A DNA stretch of 48,345 bases from an uncultured Prochlorococcus sp. (GTDB taxonomy: Bacteria; Cyanobacteriota; Cyanobacteriia; PCC-6307; Cyanobiaceae). The DNA lies in contig CACNYU010000006.1 of NCBI GenBank assembly GCA_902624785.1, positions 1-48,345 of the forward strand, given 5' to 3'. Each line of letters opens with the position of its first letter. The stretch's first letter is position 1. Below are positions 28,926-37,866 of this stretch, in pieces. Both the position numbers and the translations under genes were made by a program. The notes below the pieces were generated by a model. That model was not told the DNA's origin and made no database searches. It saw nothing but the letters and a program-made list of their open reading frames with translations.

Positions 28926-29480
28926 ATGTCTGCGGACCTTAGTTCTTATATGCTCAAAGTGGCAAAGGGTGATAAGGAATCTTTCCGATTCATTGCAAAC
29001 TCTTTGGGATATAAAATGTATGAAACAGCAATTAAGATTTTGGGTTCATCGCATTTTGAGGATGCAGATGATGTAGTACAAATTTCTTTAATTAAAGTAT
29101 GGCAATCAGCTCCTAATTGGGTAAATAAAGGGAGTGTAGAAGGATATATTCATAAAATCGTTTTTTCAACTTGTATGGACTTTTTTAGGAGATATAAAAG
29201 TGCTGAAGAATTTAAAGATAATTATTCCAACTTAGAAATTACAAATAAAAATTACACAACAAGTGAATTAAGAAAAATGCTTTTAAAAAATATTCAAAAA
29301 CTTCCTAAAGAACAGGAAGAAGCCATTTTGCTACATTATTTTTGCGGCTATAAACAGAGAGAAGTCTCTAGGATCTTAAAAAAAAGTGACAAGGCAACTG
29401 AAAGCCTTATTATTCGTGCTCGCAAAAAGTTAAAAACTATTTTGCCAAATAATATTTTGGAGGAATTTTTGTATGTCTAA
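28926..29480 (+). CDS. ECF-type sigma-70 factor
   Basis: 184 residues. Region 2 is seen in FEDADDVVQISLIKVWQS and IHKIVFSTCMDFFRRYK. Region 4 is seen in LPKEQEEAILLHYFCGYKQ and REVSRILKKSDKATESLIIR with the recognition helix. There is no region 3 or 1.1, as in extracytoplasmic-function sigma factors. It is coupled to an EF-hand gene (3-nt gap) and to a downstream one-TM protein whose start overlaps its end by 8 nt. An operon that reads an external signal, possibly calcium, is inferred. Confidence 0.88.
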   Translation: MSADLSSYMLKVAKGDKESFRFIANSLGYKMYETAIKILGSSHFEDADDVVQISLIKVWQSAPNWVNKGSVEGYIHKIVFSTCMDFFRRYKSAEEFKDNYSNLEITNKNYTTSELRKMLLKNIQKLPKEQEEAILLHYFCGYKQREVSRILKKSDKATESLIIRARKKLKTILPNNILEEFLYV

Positions 29481-29733
29481 ATTACAAAAGGAACGTCTTA
29501 ATCAAATGATTGAGAATGCACTTTCTTATAAACAGGAAATTAAAATATTTAAATCTAATTCTTTGCATAAAAGGCTTAAAGACTTAATTCTTAAGCCAAA
29601 CGTTTATGGATTAACTTTTATCTCATTCATTATTTCTTGCATTTTTATTCCTCAAATAGTGATATCTAGGAATATTGTGGATATTAATGAAATTAATGAT
29701 TTCGTGACTTATGGGATTATTGAGGACTTATAG
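29473..29733 (+). CDS. Putative anti-sigma factor, one TM
   Basis: 86 residues. A basic N-terminal cytoplasmic part (about 1-45) precedes one membrane helix (VYGLTFISFIISCIFIPQIV) and a short external tail. The start overlaps the sigma gene by 8 nt. No zinc-type ZAS motif is visible, so the name rests on position, size and topology, which are those of ECF anti-sigma proteins. The acidic tail could contact the EF-hand protein. Confidence 0.6.
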   Translation: MSKLQKERLNQMIENALSYKQEIKIFKSNSLHKRLKDLILKPNVYGLTFISFIISCIFIPQIVISRNIVDINEINDFVTYGIIEDL

Positions 29734-29799
29734 TTTTAAATTCATGTAGTCCTTCAATAGATAAAAAAATAATATTTTTTAAAAATTGATTATCTATTA

Positions 29800-31374
29800 T
29801 TAATCGAAATAATAAGACACTCCTATTGCGGCTCTCCAATCTGAAAACTTTTGGTTTGATTCCCAAATTTTTATTCCATATGAAACTTCAGCCTCAAGCT
29901 TAGACTCACTATCTTTCGTTGGAACTAGTTTTAGGGAACTATCTATTAATAATCCTTGCTGGTTTTGTTCATCAGGTTTAATAGTTATTATTTGATTATT
30001 TTTAATATTAGTAATTCTTGCTGGCTTATTATTTAAATCCCAATCAACAATCCATCCAGCTTTAATTGTTGGAGTTAATATGAATTTCTCATAAACTTTA
30101 GCCTTTTTTGATATGGCAATTGAGATTTCTGTAAGAAGAAAATTATCTTCGTATTCACTGTATTGAAGATTAAAGGGATCACCGCCTGACTCTTTCCATT
30201 CATGATCTATATTATGATTCCAGGTGCCACTTATTTCAGGATTAATGAGAAATCCATTTACCTCTTTTTTTTTGCCAATCGTTAGATCAAAAACGTAAGA
30301 AGTTATGCTCTTATTCCCGCTCGCGGATCCACCTGCAAAGTCACCAACCGGGATAAGTCCGCGATTGTGTTTGCCACTAAAGCTTGTATTACTAAAAAGA
30401 AAATGCGAATAATTTTTTTCTGATTCCTTACCAATAACAATTCCAAAACCATTCCCCTTAGGTTTATATGTTCCTCCTCCTTGATCAAGAAAATCTACTT
30501 TAACAAAACCATTATTTCCAAATATAGAAATAAATTTATTAGAACCAAATTCATAAGTTAGACCAATAAGAAAACCATTATGATCACTTTTCCAATTCCC
30601 ATATTCTCCAAAATTATTAGTATTAAAATCAAAAGGTGAGTTATTTCCACTAAATATTGACGTCCATAATAAAACTTTTTCATTTTTATTATTTATTGAT
30701 TTCTTTTTAACAGCAGTTACGAGGTCGTTCTGATAAGCCTGAATGGCTTTTCCTCCAGTTGCAAATAAACTTTTCGGTAAAAAGTTTAGTGCCATTTTAT
30801 AGTTGTTCTCTCTAGTATTTGATACTTCTAACACTATATCTTTTGCCAACAACTCAATATATTCAGTTGGAATGCCAATATCAGGTATACCATTCTCAGT
30901 TGAGCAGTTGCCTATATACTGTGCCCAATTTTGAACTCTATTATCATCAGTCCAAGTAAATTGACTAGAAGTAGGATTTTTCCATCTGTGATGACGAACC
31001 ATCGTTCTTGTGGGTTGGGTAATTTCATCTGAAAAATATGCAAACCTTATCCAATTGATGGAATTTTGTACAAAATATTTATCAGACCATATCCTTGAAG
31101 CTTTATTATTTTTATTTTCTGTCCAACGATCTCCTCCTTTTTCACCCGTATACCAAGGAGCATCAAGGTGTCCACTATTTAAAGAAAGCTCCTCCCATTT
31201 CCCATTATTCCAACCTACTATTCCGCATGTTAAACCAACGGTGATGTTAGTTTCATTATTCGCAGCTATCGTCTTTTGAAACCCATAACCAGATAAAATA
31301 GAAATTATTAATATAGAAATTAAATTCTTAGATTGACCGCGATTTATAAATGGGAAGAATTTTTTGCTAAACAA
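29800..31374 (-). CDS. Outer-membrane beta-barrel (autotransporter-like) protein
   Basis: 524 residues. A hydrophobic signal (NLISILIISILSGYGF) is followed by an N-terminal domain of about 190 residues with Cys, Trp and Asn (GLTCGIVGWNNGKWEEL). A C-terminal region of alternating strands (GFLIGLTYEFGSNKF ... EAEVSYGIKIWES) ends GVSYYFD, as in outer-membrane barrels. The passenger type is not recognised. It is convergent with the sigma operon and may be a surface antigen or adhesin. Confidence 0.65.
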   Translation of the reverse strand: MFSKKFFPFINRGQSKNLISILIISILSGYGFQKTIAANNETNITVGLTCGIVGWNNGKWEELSLNSGHLDAPWYTGEKGGDRWTENKNNKASRIWSDKYFVQNSINWIRFAYFSDEITQPTRTMVRHHRWKNPTSSQFTWTDDNRVQNWAQYIGNCSTENGIPDIGIPTEYIELLAKDIVLEVSNTRENNYKMALNFLPKSLFATGGKAIQAYQNDLVTAVKKKSINNKNEKVLLWTSIFSGNNSPFDFNTNNFGEYGNWKSDHNGFLIGLTYEFGSNKFISIFGNNGFVKVDFLDQGGGTYKPKGNGFGIVIGKESEKNYSHFLFSNTSFSGKHNRGLIPVGDFAGGSASGNKSITSYVFDLTIGKKKEVNGFLINPEISGTWNHNIDHEWKESGGDPFNLQYSEYEDNFLLTEISIAISKKAKVYEKFILTPTIKAGWIVDWDLNNKPARITNIKNNQIITIKPDEQNQQGLLIDSSLKLVPTKDSESKLEAEVSYGIKIWESNQKFSDWRAAIGVSYYFD

Positions 31375-31476
31375 AATATCTTTTAGAATAACTTTTTAGA
31401 TGCTTATTTATAGATTTTATTAGTATTTTTAAAATTTAGAAGCATAGTTTTAGAAAATAAGATTTTTTATAAATAA

Positions 31477-31560
31477 ATGAAAAAAGGTAAAAAAAGGTGG
31501 AAATGTAAAAAGAAGAAATGCTCTGTTTGGGAAGGTGGGAAATGTATCTGCCATAATTGA
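31477..31560 (+). CDS. Cys-rich basic peptide, 27 aa
   Basis: Reads MKKGKKRWKCKKKKCSVWEG then GKCICHN: four Cys, strongly basic start, no signal peptide. It ends 5 nt before the hairpin repeat of the next gene. It is too short to classify; it could be a small zinc-binding or antimicrobial-type peptide, or chance. Confidence 0.35.
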   Translation: MKKGKKRWKCKKKKCSVWEGGKCICHN

Positions 31561-31565
31561 ATTAG

Positions 31566-31610
31566 TTGACAGCTGATCTAAATTAAAGAGTATAAAAACC
31601 CTCTTTTTTA
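31566..31610 (+). promoter_or_regulatory. Leader hairpin repeat, copy 3
   Basis: TTGACAGCTGATCTAAATTA then a stem AAAGAG / CTCTTT (shifted by one base from the other copies but still paired), a T-tract and AA before the ATG. The TTGACA-to-ATG distance is 45 nt. Confidence 0.6.
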
Positions 31611-32129
31611 ATGTATAGATCCTACGGTGGAGGAAGTTCTTTCGGAAGATTTTTAGTTTTAATACTTCTTTCTTTTCTGTTATTTGCAGGGGGATTATGG
31701 CAATGGTCGTTGGGATTAATAGGATTTTACCTCTTATATAAAATAATTAAATTTGGTTTTGTAGAAAATGAAAAAGATAGATATGCTAAAAAATTACAAG
31801 AGGAGGAAGATTATTTAGATAATTTTGGAGAGGTAAAAGATAAGCCTGACGCAGAAAAGTATGGTTCTCCTCGATATGGTTTTGTTTATTTCATAAGAAA
31901 TAAAGATCTTTATAAAATAGGAATAACCAAAGATTTACTAAATAGGATGAATAGACTAAATCCTGATGAAATTTTAGACTCTGTTCGCTGTAAAAATTAC
32001 AAGGGACTTGAGAAGGCAATTCATAAAAAATTTAAAGAGGAAAGAATACCCCAGACTGAATATTTTAGATTAAATAAGATTCAAGTAAATAATATTCATA
32101 AAATGCTTGTAGAGAATGCCAACAGATGA
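31611..32129 (+). CDS. Membrane-anchored GIY-YIG (T5orf172-like) protein
   Basis: 172 residues. One or two N-terminal membrane segments (FLVLILLSFLLFAGGL, WSLGLIGFYLLYKII) are followed by a charged linker. Residues from about 90 read YGFVYFIRNKDLYKIGITKD, the paired-tyrosine start of a GIY-YIG nuclease domain of the T5orf172/MUG113 kind, with LEKAIHKKFKEERI and EYFRL following. The GIY-YIG fold is normally soluble, so membrane tethering is unusual. Overlap with the next gene is absent (25-bp gap), but the two probably form one transcript with the ubiquitin-barrel gene. Confidence 0.78.
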   Translation: MYRSYGGGSSFGRFLVLILLSFLLFAGGLWQWSLGLIGFYLLYKIIKFGFVENEKDRYAKKLQEEEDYLDNFGEVKDKPDAEKYGSPRYGFVYFIRNKDLYKIGITKDLLNRMNRLNPDEILDSVRCKNYKGLEKAIHKKFKEERIPQTEYFRLNKIQVNNIHKMLVENANR

Positions 32130-32154
32130 AACTCTTACTAATTGTAATTAATTA

Positions 32155-32583
32155 ATGAATAAAACTAACACTTGGTTAATTAGAGTATTTGCTGTTTTTC
32201 TTATTTGTGTTTTCCTTTTTGCATATCTAATAAATATACAAAAGAAACCATCCTTACTCCTTTCAAAACCTAGTATTGAGGATTTGGAATATAAAGCATT
32301 CTTACTCCGTCCAAAACCTAGCATTGAGGATTTGGAATATAAAGCATTAGAGAAGAAAAGGGCAAATTCTGAATTTGCTGCGAATAGAGATTATACGGAC
32401 TATGAAAAATTTGGAAGTATACTTTTTTGCAATGCTTCATTCAATAGTCGTATTGAATCAGCAAACTATTCGAAACAAATGAAATTATATATTTCTGGAA
32501 AAGAAGCAGATTTATCAGAATGGGACACTGCTATAAAAGATTATGAAAACGAAAGATCAAAATGCAGAGACTTTAATCCTTAA
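32155..32583 (+). CDS. Signal-anchored protein with internal tandem repeat
   Basis: 142 residues with one N-terminal membrane helix (IRVFAVFLICVFLFAYLI). Two adjacent 16-residue units share KPSIEDLEYKAF, encoded by a 48-bp DNA duplication. The rest is charged with two Cys. No family is recognised. The stop codon abuts the start of the ubiquitin-barrel gene, so the two are likely translated together. Confidence 0.6.
   Translation: MNKTNTWLIRVFAVFLICVFLFAYLINIQKKPSLLLSKPSIEDLEYKAFLLRPKPSIEDLEYKALEKKRANSEFAANRDYTDYEKFGSILFCNASFNSRIESANYSKQMKLYISGKEADLSEWDTAIKDYENERSKCRDFNP
32254..32349. repeat. 48-bp tandem duplication in coding sequence
   Basis: Two nearly identical 48-bp units (32254-32301 and 32302-32349) in frame within the anchored protein gene. 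The few differences suggest a recent duplication. Confidence 0.8.
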
Positions 32584-33861
<1,278 letters not shown>

Positions 33862-33906
33862 AACCGGGGACTAGTTGTATACATAAATTACTACTTGCAC
33901 CTCTTG

Positions 33907-33952
33907 TTGACAGCTGATCTAAATTAGAGGAGTAGACCCCCTCTTTTTTTCA
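33907..33952 (+). promoter_or_regulatory. Leader hairpin repeat, copy 4
   Basis: TTGACAGCTGATCTAAATTA, then stem AGAGG / CCTCT and T7, then CA and the ATG of a lipoprotein. The distance from TTGACA to ATG is 46 nt. The -10-like hexamer is poor here (TAGACC), which favours the terminator/attenuator reading. Confidence 0.6.
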
Positions 33953-34648
33953 ATGAAAAAATTTTTATTTGGCCTACTATTTCTATTACCTTTATTAATT
34001 TATTGTTCATCCCCAAAAAAGAAAAATTCATTCAATAATTTTTCCAATAATCAGGCAAATAATCAATCAATTAATATAAATAATTTAAGCATTAATCTTT
34101 ATAATTCTGATAAAAAATTAACACCCAAAATAATTCACAATAATGACGGAACCTCTACTTACAGATATATCAAGAAGCCAGGTGAAGGTAAAATTTCATT
34201 AGAAGAGGTTAAAGAAAGAGTTTTATTAGGTCCTAATTACTATAAAAAAGATAGAGAAGATGTAATTAACCTTTTAAAAAGGATTAATGAATTAAAAATT
34301 AATAACAAATTGGATTATATCGAGAGCGGTGCTCTAGGTCTTTGGATTCCGAGTGATGACACCATCGTGATTGATTATCGAGTAGTCGAGATGGGTTCTC
34401 CAACTTTTCTTAATGTATTGAGTCATGAGGCTATACATGTTGCACAAAGTTGTTTTAGTGGTTCTAGAAACAAATACCCTGAAAGGATAGGCCTTCCGCT
34501 TGCGTACTCGACAGAATTAAATTTAAATTTATCTCATAATTTGTACAGCAAGAAATCAGAGGAGGTAATTAAAATAGAGCGTGAAGCCTTCACATACGCA
34601 AAAGAAGAGGGAGTAGCGATTAGGCTCTTAAATGAGTTTTGCAAATAA
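33953..34648 (+). CDS. Lipoprotein with HExxH metallopeptidase motif
   Basis: 231 residues. MKKFLFGLLFLLPLLIYCSS is a lipoprotein signal with the lipobox Cys near 18. An Asn-rich linker follows. NVLSHEAIHVAQSC (about 160-173) carries HEAIH, a zinc-protease motif, and a plausible third ligand is Glu in IEREAFTYAKEEGV. No known family is recognised, but the motif and order are those of gluzincin-like peptidases. It would act on the outer side of the envelope. Hairpin repeat copy 4 lies directly upstream. Confidence 0.7.
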   Translation: MKKFLFGLLFLLPLLIYCSSPKKKNSFNNFSNNQANNQSININNLSINLYNSDKKLTPKIIHNNDGTSTYRYIKKPGEGKISLEEVKERVLLGPNYYKKDREDVINLLKRINELKINNKLDYIESGALGLWIPSDDTIVIDYRVVEMGSPTFLNVLSHEAIHVAQSCFSGSRNKYPERIGLPLAYSTELNLNLSHNLYSKKSEEVIKIEREAFTYAKEEGVAIRLLNEFCK

Positions 34649-34771
34649 ATCTTTTAATACTCAAGTACAGTTTTAAAAATAAAATACTTAATTACTTTTA
34701 TAACAAAGAGGCTTAAAGCTGCACCAAAAACACTCGCATAAACACACTGTGAAAACTTAGTAGAGAAGCAC

Positions 34772-35086
34772 TTAATCACCAAACCTATAATGCTTACGAA
34801 CTGCTTTATGAACAGCCCATATACAATTCATTCCTGCTGGAAAAATTACTAAGTCACCAGCACCAAACTTTACAGGTTTTCCTCCTTCAGGAGTAACGGT
34901 TACTTCACCCTCAAGCAATAAGCAAGTCTCTTTATCGGCATAAGTCCAATCAAAAGAACTTACTTCACAGGTCCATATTGGCCAGCTTTTAATACCTAAT
35001 TCCTCAACAATACTTTCTGGGCAAGGGGAAGTAACTAATATCGACATAAGTAACTCAATCGAATCTGTAATGTTTACAAGTTTCAT
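34772..35086 (-). CDS. Cupin-fold protein (DUF861/Cupin_3-like)
   Basis: 104 residues from the ATG at 35086; an in-frame ATG 12 nt upstream is possible. SKSWPIWTCEVSSFDWTYAD-like N-terminus, CLLLEGEVTVTPEGGKPVKF and GAGDLVIFPAGMNCIWAVHK are the two cupin motifs in Cupin_3 form. Members are small metal-dependent or metal-free sugar or amino-acid enzymes; the reaction is not predictable. It is a single gene on the minus strand between two plus-strand groups. Confidence 0.8.
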   Translation of the reverse strand: MKLVNITDSIELLMSILVTSPCPESIVEELGIKSWPIWTCEVSSFDWTYADKETCLLLEGEVTVTPEGGKPVKFGAGDLVIFPAGMNCIWAVHKAVRKHYRFGD

Positions 35087-35270
35087 TGTAGATATCATTT
35101 AAAATCTTTCCATCAAATGACCAATAGGGTGCTCCGTGGTGCTCCGTGCATAGGACTAGTTCTATATCGAAAGGCTTTAAGGAACTAATTAAATAAACAC
35201 TTATAAGGTTCTTTCGAAGATATACTAATAATATGACCAAAGATGGAAGACCTTATAGGAGATATTTTTA

Positions 35271-35504
35271 GTGAAACGCTTACTACCTCCTCTACTAGCT
35301 TCAAAAGCTTTACCTACTGCTGTTAATGCTGAGGTTGCAGGATATTATCCTGTAGGGATTGAAGACAGAAAGCCATTTGTAGTCCCTATGAAAACCTTAG
35401 AATTATGCGAAGAAGCGGGTAAGAAGTTTGGTGATAATAAAAAATGGTCTCCTAAATTTGCAAATGCTTTTCAGATTACTTATGTACGTTTAAAAGCCAA
35501 GTGA
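35271..35504 (+). CDS. Small secreted protein of the MKRLL signal family
   Basis: 77 residues, GTG start. The signal peptide reads MKRLLPPLLASKALPTAVNA, close to those of the ubiquitin-barrel and 38991 genes at both protein and DNA level. The mature part (EVAGYYPVGIEDRKPFVV ...) has one Cys and no recognised fold. It is likely periplasmic. Confidence 0.6.
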   Translation: MKRLLPPLLASKALPTAVNAEVAGYYPVGIEDRKPFVVPMKTLELCEEAGKKFGDNKKWSPKFANAFQITYVRLKAK

Positions 35505-35509
35505 CATAT

Positions 35510-35602
35510 ATGTATGGCATAGCAATTACTTATGGCCTTGTTAGTTTGATATTGCTTGGTGGGTTTGCATATATTACTTTTAAAATGACCTCCAAGAAAT
35601 AG
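35510..35602 (+). CDS. Single-TM micropeptide, 30 aa
   Basis: MYGIAITYGLVSLILLGGFA followed by YITFKMTSKK: one membrane helix with a basic tail. It begins 5 nt after the secreted protein gene and would be in the same transcript. It resembles small membrane subunits found in cyanobacteria, but no named family is recognised. Confidence 0.45.
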   Translation: MYGIAITYGLVSLILLGGFAYITFKMTSKK

Positions 35603-35662
35603 AGTGAGTAAAACTCATACAACTCCCAAAAAATATATTTGCTATAAAAGTATTCAGGCTCA

Positions 35663-35851
35663 TCATTCAATTCCCTCTGGGATATCCCAAGTAAGTGGTA
35701 TCCCTTTCTTGATTGAGTCCTTTTTCATATCATCCATTTCTTTTCTCAACCTATTGTAATAAGCAAGTTCTTCTGGATCATCAGAGCCAAGACCATAACC
35801 CATGGTTGCGGCCAGATAAATCCTATGCATTCTGTAAGAACTTAAAGTCAT
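35663..35851 (-). CDS. Small hypothetical protein, 62 aa
   Basis: MTLSSYRMHRIYLAATMGYG, then LGSDDPEELAYYNRLRKEMD, with a helical, acidic pattern and an ending LTWDIPEGIE. The composition is protein-like and the frame is free of stops; no domain is known to me. Confidence 0.45.
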   Translation of the reverse strand: MTLSSYRMHRIYLAATMGYGLGSDDPEELAYYNRLRKEMDDMKKDSIKKGIPLTWDIPEGIE

Positions 35852-35991
35852 ACTGAATTCATAAACAATTCGAGGATAATATTGATGTTCAAGTAAAGTT
35901 GATTCAGAGATATAAAATCTAAATTTGGAAATAAATTAATCTTCCCTTAACTTATTCAAGGTATGTTAACCATCAGTTCAAATATTATTTT

Positions 35992-36339
35992 ATGTCTTCA
36001 ACGTTTTATATTGTTCATCATGAATTTAAGGCAGGAAAAGCTGAAAAATGGTGGGAAACAGCTTATGCAGCAATGGCCCCCGGCGGTGGATGGGACGATG
36101 CGGTGGCAGCCAATAAAGAAAAAGGATTTTATAACCATTCTGCAAATGCCGTAACTAAAACTGGCCCTATATATTGTTTTTGGGAAGTAAAAGAAGGTAT
36201 TTCTGCTGAGGAATTTCAGGAGTTTATAGATGGACCTTCTGGCCCAGGGTTTGGACAAGATGCACTTATGAATATCTGTAAACCAATTGATACAGCTTTA
36301 ATGAATGGACAAACACCTTATCAACCAGTCTTTTCTTGA
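35992..36339 (+). CDS. Conserved hypothetical protein, 115 aa
   Basis: Reads STFYIVHHEFKAGKAEKWWE, then a Gly/Ala-rich segment and GPIYCFWEVKEGISAEEFQE ... GPGFGQDALMNICKPIDTAL. The pattern (strand, helix with WW, strand, then a helix) suggests a small dimeric alpha-beta-barrel or ferredoxin-like fold. The function is unknown. It is well formed and surely coding; Pro/Gly-rich stretches are more conserved-looking than those of island genes. Confidence 0.7.
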   Translation: MSSTFYIVHHEFKAGKAEKWWETAYAAMAPGGGWDDAVAANKEKGFYNHSANAVTKTGPIYCFWEVKEGISAEEFQEFIDGPSGPGFGQDALMNICKPIDTALMNGQTPYQPVFS

Positions 36340-36388
36340 TAATTGACATTAGATATAAAATGATTGGTAATTAGTATTACATTGATAA

Positions 36389-36502
36389 ATGAAAGAATTC
36401 TTAGAAAAGTTCTTTGATCTATGCAGGGAATATCAGGAAGAAATACCCCCTAAAAAGATGGCGGAGATATTAAGAGATTATGCTGAGAGGCTTGATGGAT
36501 AA
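36389..36502 (+). CDS. Small protein, 37 aa, upstream of DUF4268 gene
   Basis: MKEFLEKFFDLCREYQEEIP and PKKMAEILRDYAERLDG: a compact helical peptide ending 12 nt before the DUF4268 start. Close spacing suggests one transcript and perhaps joint function. Confidence 0.5.
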   Translation: MKEFLEKFFDLCREYQEEIPPKKMAEILRDYAERLDG

Positions 36503-36514
36503 TAAGTTATATCA

Positions 36515-37426
36515 ATGGACACTAAATTAGGAAAACTTAAAAATGTAAATCTTCGAGAAGCATGGGGCCATGAAGCTCTAGATTTCACTCCTTGGCTTGC
36601 AGATAATCTTGAATATCTATCTAATGAAATAGGAATCCAGTTGGAACTTGAAGGTCAGGAGGTGAAAGTAGAATCTTTTTCGGCAGATATCATTGCTAGA
36701 GATCCTCAGAATGACAGAAGAATTTTAATTGAAAATCAATTAGAACAAACTGATCATACTCACTTAGGACAGATACTTACCTATCTTGCAGGTCTAGAGG
36801 CAGAGGTAATTATATGGGTAGCTAGTAGTTTTAGGGAACCTCATATATCAGCAGTTAAATGGCTTAATGAAAATACGGTAGAACCGTTTGCCTTTTTTGC
36901 TGTTCAAGTAAAAGCAGTTCAAATTGATGACTCATCAATTGCTCCCATGTTTGAAATAGTAGCCAAGCCAAATAGTTGGGATAGAAAAATCAAGAATAAG
37001 GTTAGAACAGTTGGAGAACAAAGCGAATTATCAAAATGGAGATTTGCTTTCTGGCAGAAATTGATTGAAATGTATCCTGATCAAGAAAATTATGAATCTT
37101 TGAAGTCAACTAGCTCTCGTTGGAGAAAAGTTCCCAATTCAAATTTTGTTGTTTCAATTTATTTAGCAAAAAAAAATGTTGGAATATTTATAAGAGGGAT
37201 AAGAAACGCTGACTCGGATGATGTATACAAACAACTCGAACCTCATCAGGATATTTTAGAGAAAGACTTAGGTTCATCAATAGGAGAAGGCGATAAGAAC
37301 AGAGGGGTATTTTTCCATCAAAAATCAGACGGAGATTTAACCAATAACATTAACTGGGAAGATAAAGTTAATTGGCTTACAAAAATGCAAGATTTATATG
37401 TTTCGACGTTAGAGGAAATAATTTAA
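36515..37426 (+). CDS. DUF4268-family protein with PD-(D/E)XK-like N-terminus
   Basis: 303 residues. The N-terminal part contains VESFSADIIARDPQNDRRIL and LIENQLEQTDHTHLGQILTY, which follow the fold of a restriction-endonuclease-like domain (D...ExQ with a trailing Q/Y helix); the second catalytic residue is Gln rather than Lys. WRFAFWQKLIEMYPDQE begins the C-terminal DUF4268 region. Members are often found near defence genes. Whether it cuts DNA is uncertain because of the ENQ variant. Confidence 0.78.
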   Translation: MDTKLGKLKNVNLREAWGHEALDFTPWLADNLEYLSNEIGIQLELEGQEVKVESFSADIIARDPQNDRRILIENQLEQTDHTHLGQILTYLAGLEAEVIIWVASSFREPHISAVKWLNENTVEPFAFFAVQVKAVQIDDSSIAPMFEIVAKPNSWDRKIKNKVRTVGEQSELSKWRFAFWQKLIEMYPDQENYESLKSTSSRWRKVPNSNFVVSIYLAKKNVGIFIRGIRNADSDDVYKQLEPHQDILEKDLGSSIGEGDKNRGVFFHQKSDGDLTNNINWEDKVNWLTKMQDLYVSTLEEII

Positions 37427-37522
37427 ATAAATAAAAATTCAAACTTCTTGTATCGCTGTAGTTAGTTTTTAATTTCCTTGCTATGAATTAATCGAGGCCA
37501 AACCTCTTAAGAGATTAAAAGT

Positions 37523-37550
37523 CCCTTCTTAAAAACCAACTTAAGGAGGG
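37523..37550 (+). promoter_or_regulatory. Hairpin covering a Shine-Dalgarno-like sequence
   Basis: CCCTTCTTAA (37523-37532) can pair with TTAAGGAGGG (37541-37550) over 10 bp with one U-G pair and an 8-nt loop. The right arm contains AAGGAGG, 15 nt before the ATG at 37566. No U-run follows directly, so a simple terminator is less likely than translation control or a leftover. Confidence 0.45.
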
Positions 37551-37565
37551 TATCTCATTTTTAAA

Positions 37566-37754
37566 ATGAATACTTGTAATTCTGCCAACTCAATTAAATT
37601 AGGAAAACTTTTAAAAAGGTTTAAATTAACCCCAAAAAATAAGCAAAAAATAATCCAGGAAGCTCAAAAGGATTATTCAACCTGGTCCAGTCTCGAAAGA
37701 CTTGCAAGAAACTTAGAATTTAAAAACTCATTAGAAAAGAATACACCAAAATGA
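37566..37754 (+). CDS. Small basic protein, 62 aa
   Basis: MNTCNSANSIKLGKLLKRFK, then a helical Lys/Leu-rich part to LEKNTPK. No family is recognised. It is the first gene of a cluster of four short overlapping genes; its TGA overlaps the next ATG (ATGA). Confidence 0.5.
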   Translation: MNTCNSANSIKLGKLLKRFKLTPKNKQKIIQEAQKDYSTWSSLERLARNLEFKNSLEKNTPK

Positions 37755-37864
37755 TATTTCCTCCTGCACAAGTAGTTTTTGGTTTATTGCTTTTATCAAT
37801 AGCTGTAGTACTAATTTGGGATATTAGATATAGCCCATTTGGTGAAGACGAAGACGGAATTTAA
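37751..37864 (+). CDS. Single-TM acidic-tailed peptide, 37 aa
   Basis: MIFPPAQVVFGLLLLSIAVV continues LIWDIRYSPF and an acidic tail GEDEDGI. One membrane helix. The start overlaps the preceding stop by 4 nt. No named family is recognised. Confidence 0.55.
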   Translation: MIFPPAQVVFGLLLLSIAVVLIWDIRYSPFGEDEDGI

Positions 37865-37866
37865 AA

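Noticed and set aside
35055-35240. A 61-residue minus-strand frame
   Set aside because: It overlaps the start of the cupin gene, its end runs into the same strand in another frame, and it covers the direct repeat GGTGCTCCGT; it is probably not coding.
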